9,773 bases of DNA, taken from NCBI GenBank assembly GCA_902491375.1, contig CABUHE010000044.1, positions 1-9,773 of the forward strand, in the 5' to 3' direction. The position numbers were made by a program, and so were the translations under genes. Below are positions 1 through 5,838 of this stretch, piece by piece. This DNA comes from an uncultured Prevotella sp. (lineage in GTDB: Bacteria > Bacteroidota > Bacteroidia > Bacteroidales > Bacteroidaceae). The notes under the pieces are model-generated. The model was not told the origin of the DNA. It saw nothing but the letters and a program-made list of their open reading frames with translations, and ran no database searches. Numbering within the stretch: the stretch's first letter is position 1; each line of letters starts with the position of its first letter.

Positions 1-46
1 TGCGCCGATGGTACTGCAATGCGATGCGGGAGAGTAGGAGGCCGCC
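1..46 (+). rRNA. rrf: 5S ribosomal RNA, 3' part only
   Basis: The first bases match the conserved 3' half of bacterial 5S rRNA: a GCGCCGATGGTACTGC block at about 3-18, then GGGAGAGTAGG at about 28-38, and a terminal GGCCGCC that would pair with the 5' end lying outside the window. The gene is cut by the left edge, so roughly the first 60-65 bases are missing. A T-run begins at 47, and the mature 3' end is probably within one or two bases of 46. It is the last gene of an rRNA operon transcribed toward mutL. The identity is based on sequence recognition; the exact end is inferred. Confidence 0.9.
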
Positions 47-58
47 TTTTTTGAGAGT

Positions 59-100
59 GAGGGTCCTGCAGGATGATTTTCCTGCGGGACTCTTTTTTTT
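59..100 (+). terminator. Rho-independent terminator of the rRNA operon
   Basis: Bases 63-73 pair with 80-90 in an 11-bp stem with one G-T wobble. Up to four more outer pairs (59-62 with 91-94, partly wobble) extend it, and the loop is the six bases 74-79. A run of eight T follows at 93-100. This is a textbook intrinsic terminator just after the 5S gene, preceded by a shorter T-run at 47-52. It should stop rRNA transcription before it runs into the convergent mutL gene. Confidence 0.9.
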
Positions 101-118
101 GTGTGTCTGCGGGTGTGG

Positions 119-154
119 ATGGGAGATATGGGAGGAATGGGAGATATGGGAGGT
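119..154 (+). repeat. Four tandem copies of a 9-nt G-rich unit
   Basis: ATGGGAG recurs at 119, 128, 137 and 146, exactly every 9 bases. The full units alternate ATGGGAGAT and ATGGGAGG(A/T), so the array is also two 18-nt units differing only in the last base. It places four GGG tracts (121, 130, 139, 148) with three 6-base spacers, which fits the usual G-quadruplex pattern on the + strand. It lies just past the rRNA terminator and outside any gene. The repeat is directly visible; any structural role is inference. Confidence 0.75.
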
Positions 155-192
155 GATTGTTTGCTTGTAGAGCCTTTTTAGTGTCTGTCGGG

Positions 193-248
193 TAATTGGT
201 GATTATCAGTAAAACTACTAATTGTGTAATTTTATAATTGTTGATTAT
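193..248. repeat. Near-identical 14-nt direct repeat pair
   Basis: Bases 193-206 (TAATTGGTGATTAT) recur at 235-248 with a single mismatch (TAATTGTTGATTAT), 42 bases apart start to start, about four helical turns. A third TAATTG sits at 219. The region is AT-rich, so coincidence is possible. The rest of the gene-free stretch 101-367 holds only the tandem repeat at 119-154 and the hairpin at 258-301. Confidence 0.4.
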
Positions 249-257
249 TGTACAGAG

Positions 258-301
258 TAAAAGGTGACATATTGTAAGACAAAACGATATGCCACCTTTT
301 A
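258..301. terminator. Possible bidirectional terminator between the rRNA operon and mutL
   Basis: Bases 258-274 pair with 285-301 in a 17-position stem with one A-C mismatch (267/292) and one wobble (273/286); the loop is the ten bases 275-284. The outer arm is A-rich on the left (AAAA at 259-262) and T-rich on the right (TTTT at 297-300), so each strand ends its hairpin in a short T-run. It lies 66 bases past the mutL stop and would act mainly on the mutL transcript; the rRNA operon already has a stronger terminator upstream. The T-runs are short, so termination strength is uncertain. Confidence 0.5.
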
Positions 302-367
302 TCATGTAATAACATGACGTTTATTGCAAATCAATTAGGCGTCTTTTGCATTATTGGCACTATATAG

Positions 368-2215
368 TCAGTCGAAGAGCCGTTCTATGTCCTCCTGTCT
401 CATGGTTTCAACTATCTTTTTGCCGTCGGGAGCATAGTTTATGTTTGTAGATGTGAACAGCTGGTTTACGATATTTCCCATCTCTTCATTGTTAAGCACT
501 TGTCCGTAAGGTATAGCTGCGCTTCGTGCCATCTGTAGTGCCAGACGGTTGTTTATGCCGTCAGTTATGGTCTTGCCGTTCTCTTTTTCTTCGCCGACCA
601 TTTCTTTCAGTAGTTTAACATAATTTACTCCGTCGAGTCCGGCTGGTACGCCATTAATTGAATAGCTGCCGCCACCAAGCGGGGTGAGTTCGAAGCCGAG
701 CTTTTCAAGGTCGGGCATTATCTGTTGCAGGATTACTGTTTCAGACGGTGTGAACTGCACCATTTCCGGGAACAGCATCTGTTGCGACTTGCCCGTTTTG
801 CCCTCTATCTGGGCAAGATATTTGTCAAACAGAATGCGAATGTGGGCACGGTGCTGGTCGATTATGAGCAGGCCCGACTTTATGGCGGTCATTATATATT
901 TGCCCTTATACTGATAGTGGGCAGGCGATTTCTCATCGATGATGCTCGGCTGGCTGTTGTCTACGCTTGACGTGAATATGTCGCTTTCTTTTTCTTCTGG
1001 CATTATGTCAGCGGTTTCGTCCTGCTGTTGCAGACCTTCATAAAGCTTATCCCATGCAGACGGAACTGATTCACGATGTGAGCTGAAGCTAGAGCCTGTC
1101 GCTTTGAAAGGGTTGTATGTCGGGTTAAGACTTATTTTGGGTGATGATGTAGGCTGATCAGACGCTGGATTGAATACCGGAATATCTGGCCGCCCTTCTG
1201 TATCGAAGTCGATTGAAGGCACGTCGTTGAAGCGTCCGATAGCGTCTTTTACGGCAGCATGGAGTATTTGCCATACAGTCTGCTCATTCTCAAATTTTAT
1301 TTCGGTCTTAGTCGGGTGAATATTTACGTCAATGTCTTCAGGATTTATTTCGAAGTAAATGAAGTATGAAATCTGTTCGCCTTGTGGAATAAGACGATCG
1401 TAGGCACTCATTACGGCTTTGTGGAAGTATGGGTGCTTCATAAAACGTCCGTTCACAAAGAAATACTGACGTGCGCCTTTCTTATGTGCTGACTCAGGCT
1501 TGCCAGTAAATCCTGAGATTTTGCATACAGTTGTTTCAACGCCTATTGGCAGCAGGTCTTGGTTTATTTTTTTGCCGAATATGTCGACAATGCGCTGACG
1601 TGTGCTTCCGCTTCTAAGGTTGAATGTTTCTACGCCGTTGTTGTGGAATGTGAAGTTTGTCTTCGGATATACAAGTGCGATGCGCTCGAATGCAGTCAGT
1701 ATGTTGTTGAGTTCGGTTGAGTTTGATTTCAGAAACTTACGTCTTGCCGGTACGTTATAGAATATGTTCTCAACAGAAAAATTGCTCCCGACAGGACACG
1801 AAACAGGTTCTTGTGAAGTTATCTTTGACGCAGCCATCGATATGTGTGTGCCAATTTCGTCGGCTGCTGTCCTTGTGCGCAGCTCAACTTGGGCTACAGC
1901 TGCTATCGATGCGAGTGCCTCGCCTCGGAATCCCATTGTGTGGAGTGAGAAAAGGTCGTCAGCCTGACGTATCTTTGATGTTGCGTGGCGTTCAAAGGCC
2001 ATTCGTGCATCGGTTTCAGACATACCGCAGCCATTGTCGATTACCTGTATTGAAGTACGGCCTGCGTCGATTACAAGTATGTTTATGGTTGTCGCACCTG
2101 CGTCGATTGAGTTTTCGACAAGCTCTTTTATTACTGACGCAGGACGCTGAATTACTTCGCCCGCGGCTATCTGATTGGCTACTGAGTCGGGCAGAAGTTG
2201 TATGATGTCGCTCAT
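368..2215 (-). CDS. mutL: DNA mismatch repair protein MutL
   Basis: MutL is the dimeric ATPase that links mismatch recognition by MutS to downstream repair. The N-terminal GHKL ATPase motifs are all visible in this 615-residue protein: KELVENSIDAGA from residue 30 (catalytic Glu31, Mg-binding Asn35), DNGCGM at 60-65, GFRGEAL at 95-101 and FYNVPARRKFL at 152-162. A Ser/Pro/Gln-rich linker covers about 332-430, and the C-terminal dimerisation domain about 435-610. QQMLFP at 478-483 fits the sliding-clamp-binding site. The endonuclease motifs are degenerate: DQHRAHIRILFD at 453-464 replaces the DQHA(X)2E(X)4E form, and APDGKK at 595-600 stands where CPHGRP is expected. Strand incision by this protein is therefore doubtful. 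Length is normal, and the start is fixed by the family's usual N-terminus. It lies 78 nt after the small membrane-protein gene and may share its transcript. Confidence 0.97.
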   Translation of the reverse strand: MSDIIQLLPDSVANQIAAGEVIQRPASVIKELVENSIDAGATTINILVIDAGRTSIQVIDNGCGMSETDARMAFERHATSKIRQADDLFSLHTMGFRGEALASIAAVAQVELRTRTAADEIGTHISMAASKITSQEPVSCPVGSNFSVENIFYNVPARRKFLKSNSTELNNILTAFERIALVYPKTNFTFHNNGVETFNLRSGSTRQRIVDIFGKKINQDLLPIGVETTVCKISGFTGKPESAHKKGARQYFFVNGRFMKHPYFHKAVMSAYDRLIPQGEQISYFIYFEINPEDIDVNIHPTKTEIKFENEQTVWQILHAAVKDAIGRFNDVPSIDFDTEGRPDIPVFNPASDQPTSSPKISLNPTYNPFKATGSSFSSHRESVPSAWDKLYEGLQQQDETADIMPEEKESDIFTSSVDNSQPSIIDEKSPAHYQYKGKYIMTAIKSGLLIIDQHRAHIRILFDKYLAQIEGKTGKSQQMLFPEMVQFTPSETVILQQIMPDLEKLGFELTPLGGGSYSINGVPAGLDGVNYVKLLKEMVGEEKENGKTITDGINNRLALQMARSAAIPYGQVLNNEEMGNIVNQLFTSTNINYAPDGKKIVETMRQEDIERLFD

Positions 2216-2260
2216 AAGTTTTTCTTTTACCTCAAAAAATAGTAATATGTTGAATCTTCA

Positions 2261-2281
2261 GCCACATCTTTTCTTTGTGGC
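2261..2281. other. Short hairpin in the gap upstream of mutL
   Basis: GCCACA at 2261-2266 pairs with TGTGGC at 2276-2281 around a 9-base loop. It lies between the small membrane-protein gene and mutL. On the - strand no T-run follows directly, so it is a poor terminator candidate and could instead protect or separate mRNA segments. The near-match to a -7 box at 2233-2241 (one base too long between TA and TTG) could give mutL a weak promoter of its own, but this is speculative. Confidence 0.25.
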
Positions 2282-2293
2282 CTTGCTGGTAAG

Positions 2294-2599
2294 TTACATT
2301 GTAATCAGTATCTTCCATATTGCAATCAGCAAAATAAGAAGAACTATGATTACACCGTAACTGAGAATAAAGCCTCCTGCAAGTTTCCGCTCTCTACGGC
2401 GGCGCACATGCTTGGTGGCGTCAAAAAACAGCCCTCTTATTCTTTCATGTTGCCCTGAATATTCAGCCTGATTACGTTCATTCATGCCAAGTTCGGCTCT
2501 GGCTCTGTCTTCAATGTCCTTGAGCCGTTCTTTGCGTTTGTCGGCATAGATGTATTCATGGTGGAAACCGCGTGGTTTCTTAAGGTCGAACAGTCCCAT
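2294..2599 (-). CDS. Small tail-anchored membrane protein of unknown function
   Basis: I do not recognise a characterised family. The 101-residue product has a highly charged N-terminal half with a predicted helical, possibly coiled stretch (about 19-45, rich in K, R, E). A basic cluster RRRRERK follows at 66-72, then one hydrophobic segment at about 74-98 that runs nearly to the C-terminus. The positive cluster before the segment suggests the N-terminal part is cytoplasmic and the protein is anchored by its tail. There is no signal peptide. The ATG follows the stop codon of the OstA-like gene with no gap (TAAATG), which implies translational coupling and a shared job at the envelope. It is a real gene by position, composition and clear membrane segment; its role is unknown. 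Confidence 0.85.
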   Translation of the reverse strand: MGLFDLKKPRGFHHEYIYADKRKERLKDIEDRARAELGMNERNQAEYSGQHERIRGLFFDATKHVRRRRERKLAGGFILSYGVIIVLLILLIAIWKILITM

Positions 2600-4384
2600 T
2601 TATTTCTTCTCCTTCTGTTGTTCTTTACCGTTTACAGCTGTTGTGGCATCAGCTTTCTTTTCCTCAGGCTTAGTCTTACTGTTTGCCGGATTGTCGTCAG
2701 CTGATTCTTTGTCGCTTACAGTTCCGTCCTGATTTATGAACTGTAACGGTGCTGAGCGTCGCTTAATGTTCTTAAGCTCAGTGCCTTTGGCTTTGCCGCG
2801 CCATACGAAAATGTCGTATTTATCAGTCGGGCGGATGTAGTCAAACCATGCGAATGTCGGCAATTCCTTTTTGTCTGGCGGTATTTGTGTTATCGGATAC
2901 ATTATGCTGTTCTGCTTACAAGTCCATATTGTTTGTAGCTTTCTGTTTTGCAGGAACATACGCATTGTATCAGTCTCAAGATAAGTCATGCTAATGAGCG
3001 AGCTGTCCTTGTCGTCCTGCATGTAGTATATGCACTGCACGTTGCCTATGGCTTCAGTCTTGTTTATTTCACCTTTATTGAAGTAGCCGAACATTTCGCG
3101 TGAGGCTATCTGGTTGTAGCGTGTAGTGTCGTTAGGAATCTGTTCTACTGAAAGTGCCTGGTTGATGACGTGCGCACGGTCAATAGTTGAATCTTTCATG
3201 TAAACTTCTATAACTTCACCGAGCAACTGCCGGTTGGCGTTCCATGTTATAGGGTCCTTATACATGGTAAGACACGAATCCTTGGTGTTGTAGACGAGTG
3301 AGTCGCACACAGCCTGTACATCTGTACGGAATGCCCTGACTCTGTTGTAGCAGTGAGCTTTGCGGTAAACTGAGTCGGTATTCAGATTGAATGTGTACAC
3401 TTTCATTGTGTCTGAGTGGACAAAAAGTGTGTCGCCCTGTGAGTATTCTTTAAGTACGGCACTGTCAGTAGCAAAGGCAAAGCCTGTGTTGTCGTTGTAC
3501 CAGAAGTAGTTGCTTGTCATCTGGTTCTTGTTTACAGTATCGTTGTAGACAACGTGACTGAAGCCCTGGCTGATCTTTGTCTTCTCATTGTGGAAAAGGC
3601 TGTCAGCAGTAAGAGTCTTGCCGTTATTTGTAAGAGTTGAGCGTCCGTAAAGTCTGGCTTTCTCACGGTTTGTGTCATAAAAGCCCTGTGAAGTGTGGAT
3701 GATACTTTTGCCTGATATGATTTTCGACGGACCTACAATGTTGGCCATAGAGGTTCTTGTATCGTAGTGAAGAGTATCAGTAGTAAGTACGAATTTCGGA
3801 TTTTTCAGGTTCACATTGTAGTTGAATACGGCCTTTCTTGTCTCTGTGTCGTATTCGCCCCAGTCTGATACAAGTACATTCTGCTTGTCAATCATCTTTC
3901 CGCCTTCAAAAAAGTAGCCTATGCCGTAAAGACGGTCGTAGTTAAGACTGTCGGTGTATAGTTTTGTCTTTCTGTGTGTAAGTATTACATTGTGGCGTGC
4001 CTCTGCCATCTGGTCATTGCCGTCGTAATAAGCGTAGTCGCTGAATAGCGAAAGAGTATCGCCTTGGTACATCTTGACGTGGCCGAAGGCACGGAATGAG
4101 TTTGAAGCCTGATAGAAGTATGCGCTGTCACAATATAGTTTTGCGCCTTTGTGTCTGAAAGCAACGTTGCCGTTCAGAATCTGTGCTTCAGGATTGTTAC
4201 TATATTGATCGAACCTGAGACGGTCAGCATGAATAAGATAGATGCGCTCGTCGGTCTTTGCTCTGCGTTTCTTTTTAGGTGCCTGATGCGACTGCACCAT
4301 GCTAAGGCCAAACAGGCATAGGATAACCATGATGAGAATCCTATGCCCGCGAAATATATTCTGGAAAATTTCTTTTATCGTCAT
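2600..4384 (-). CDS. OstA/LptA-like lipopolysaccharide transport protein, membrane-anchored
   Basis: The 594-residue protein belongs to the OstA-like family common in Bacteroidetes, related to LptA and the N-domain of LptD, whose jellyroll beta-strands form a groove for lipopolysaccharide in the periplasm. A hydrophobic segment at about 15-31 serves as signal anchor, followed by a basic patch (37-43). From residue 50 to about 470 the pattern [hydrophobic]-x-x-D-[S/T/Y]-x-x-Y recurs, with Asp or its substitute at 54, 86, 116, 145, 174, 203, 232, 261, 292, 325, 361 and 390. The spacing is mostly 29 residues, as expected for stacked beta turns. A low-complexity Lys/Glu/Asp tail covers about 545-594. 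The start overlaps the stop of the upstream isomerase gene (ATGA at 4384-4381), so the two are translationally coupled. The family assignment is good; the exact place in the transport bridge is inference. Confidence 0.85.
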   Translation of the reverse strand: MTIKEIFQNIFRGHRILIMVILCLFGLSMVQSHQAPKKKRRAKTDERIYLIHADRLRFDQYSNNPEAQILNGNVAFRHKGAKLYCDSAYFYQASNSFRAFGHVKMYQGDTLSLFSDYAYYDGNDQMAEARHNVILTHRKTKLYTDSLNYDRLYGIGYFFEGGKMIDKQNVLVSDWGEYDTETRKAVFNYNVNLKNPKFVLTTDTLHYDTRTSMANIVGPSKIISGKSIIHTSQGFYDTNREKARLYGRSTLTNNGKTLTADSLFHNEKTKISQGFSHVVYNDTVNKNQMTSNYFWYNDNTGFAFATDSAVLKEYSQGDTLFVHSDTMKVYTFNLNTDSVYRKAHCYNRVRAFRTDVQAVCDSLVYNTKDSCLTMYKDPITWNANRQLLGEVIEVYMKDSTIDRAHVINQALSVEQIPNDTTRYNQIASREMFGYFNKGEINKTEAIGNVQCIYYMQDDKDSSLISMTYLETDTMRMFLQNRKLQTIWTCKQNSIMYPITQIPPDKKELPTFAWFDYIRPTDKYDIFVWRGKAKGTELKNIKRRSAPLQFINQDGTVSDKESADDNPANSKTKPEEKKADATTAVNGKEQQKEKK

Positions 4385-5835
4385 TTAACCCAACCTTCGT
4401 ATTGGAAATCACAATTCTTGTATCGGTCGTTTATTCGCACATAAGTTGTCTTTATCTTTTTGCGAATCCAGTCGTCAATGAAGTCCTTTCTGCGTTTTTC
4501 AAGTACGATATCCTTCATTGCCTGATAGTCTTCTGTTATAGTAGCTCTGTGTGTATCTGTACGACTCTTAAGTTTTACGATTGCGCAGATTGTCTTTCCA
4601 TTCTTCTCGCTTATCATGTTGAATGGAGCTGAAATCTGACCGACTTTTAGTGTGTCTACAACTTTAGCTATTTCAGAAGGCAAGTTGCGCATCTGGAACT
4701 TACTTGTCATACGGCCATCATTGCTCATATTGGCCATCAGTCCTTTATTGTTGCGCGTATCTTTATCGTCAGAAACGAATGTGGCAGCTTCTTCAAACGA
4801 GTATTTGCCGCTGCGTATTTCATTGGCGATTGTATCAAGCTGCTCTTCTGCCAGTTTGATGGCGTCTCCTGATACTTTAGGTACTCTCAATATATGGCGC
4901 ACCTTTATCTTGTCACCGCGTTTGTCGATAAGCTGGATAATATGGTAACCGAATTCTGTTTCTACAATCTTAGATATTTTATTAGGGTCAGTAAGATTGA
5001 ATGCGACGTTGGCAAAATTAGGATCGAGCATACCACGGCCTACATAGTCCTGAAACTCTCCTCCTTGTCGCGCAGTTCCCGGATCTTCTGAATACAGACG
5101 TGCAAGTGTGGCGAATGATGTCTCACCTTTTGTAACACGCTCTGTGTATTCACGAAGTTCGTTCTTAATGCGGTCTATTTCCTTTTGTGATACTTTCGGA
5201 GTACGTGTTATTATCTGAACTTCAACCTCGGTAGGTATGATAGGCAGACTGTCTTCAGGCATTGTGCTGAAATAGCGACGCACGTCAGCAGGTGTTACAG
5301 CTATATTCTCAACCAGTTGCTGGCGCTCGCGTTCGATGAGCAGACGGTCTCTAAGGTCGTCGTGGATAGACTGACGCAACTCAGTGAGACTCATGTTTTT
5401 ATATTCTTCGAGCTTCTCCTTGCTTCCGCCCGTCAGCTGAATCCAGTAGTTAATCTGATCCTCAACTTTCTGAGCAACTTCAGACTCGCTTACTTCTACA
5501 CTGTCGATTGCAGCCTGGTGCAGAAAGAGTTTCTGTATTGCTAACTGTTCAGGTATGATACAGTCAGGATTGCCATCCCACTTAACGCCTTCTATCTCGC
5601 CTTGCAACCTTGTGTTCTCAACGTCTGACAGCAGGATAGGCTCGTCACCGACTACCCAGATTACCTCGTCTATTATGCTTGCCTCATTGGGTGTGGCTTG
5701 GTCAACAGAGTCAACTTTTGCTGTATCCGGTGCGTTTTTTGCGTCATCGCTGCTGCCGGTTGAGCTGGCTCTGACTCCTGTAAAGAAGACCAAAGAAGCC
5801 ATTAGCCACAAAGCTGTTTTGCCCTTTAATTTCAT
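4381..5835 (-). CDS. SurA-like periplasmic chaperone with two parvulin domains
   Basis: A signal peptide (MKLKGK, then a hydrophobic core at 8-20) directs this 484-residue protein out of the cytoplasm. After an acidic, Ser-rich linker comes a SurA-type N-terminal chaperone region (about 52-190, with IIDEVIWVVGDEPILLSDV at 54-72). Two parvulin domains follow at about 203-304 and 308-423, and a basic helical tail near 435-470. The order matches E. coli SurA, which escorts outer-membrane proteins. Parvulin 1 has the SEDPGTARQGGEF segment (249-261) and the terminal GYHII (His298), but Gln207 replaces the first His. Parvulin 2 has RHIL (His314), but Thr415 replaces the last His. Prolyl isomerase activity is therefore uncertain. 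The gene starts 3 nt after the preceding isomerase gene and overlaps the OstA-like gene by four bases. The symbol surA is plausible but not given, because orthology was not tested. Confidence 0.88.
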   Translation of the reverse strand: MKLKGKTALWLMASLVFFTGVRASSTGSSDDAKNAPDTAKVDSVDQATPNEASIIDEVIWVVGDEPILLSDVENTRLQGEIEGVKWDGNPDCIIPEQLAIQKLFLHQAAIDSVEVSESEVAQKVEDQINYWIQLTGGSKEKLEEYKNMSLTELRQSIHDDLRDRLLIERERQQLVENIAVTPADVRRYFSTMPEDSLPIIPTEVEVQIITRTPKVSQKEIDRIKNELREYTERVTKGETSFATLARLYSEDPGTARQGGEFQDYVGRGMLDPNFANVAFNLTDPNKISKIVETEFGYHIIQLIDKRGDKIKVRHILRVPKVSGDAIKLAEEQLDTIANEIRSGKYSFEEAATFVSDDKDTRNNKGLMANMSNDGRMTSKFQMRNLPSEIAKVVDTLKVGQISAPFNMISEKNGKTICAIVKLKSRTDTHRATITEDYQAMKDIVLEKRRKDFIDDWIRKKIKTTYVRINDRYKNCDFQYEGWVK

Positions 5836-5838
5836 GTT

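Noticed and set aside
119..154. CRISPR array
   Set aside because: The repeats are 9 nt with no unique spacers and total only 36 bases; there are no cas genes nearby.
1717..2205. A 162-codon open frame on the + strand, inside mutL
   Set aside because: It lies fully antisense to the conserved ATPase domain of MutL, its product is Arg/Leu/Ser-rich with no recognisable motif, and it has no promoter or neighbour to support it.
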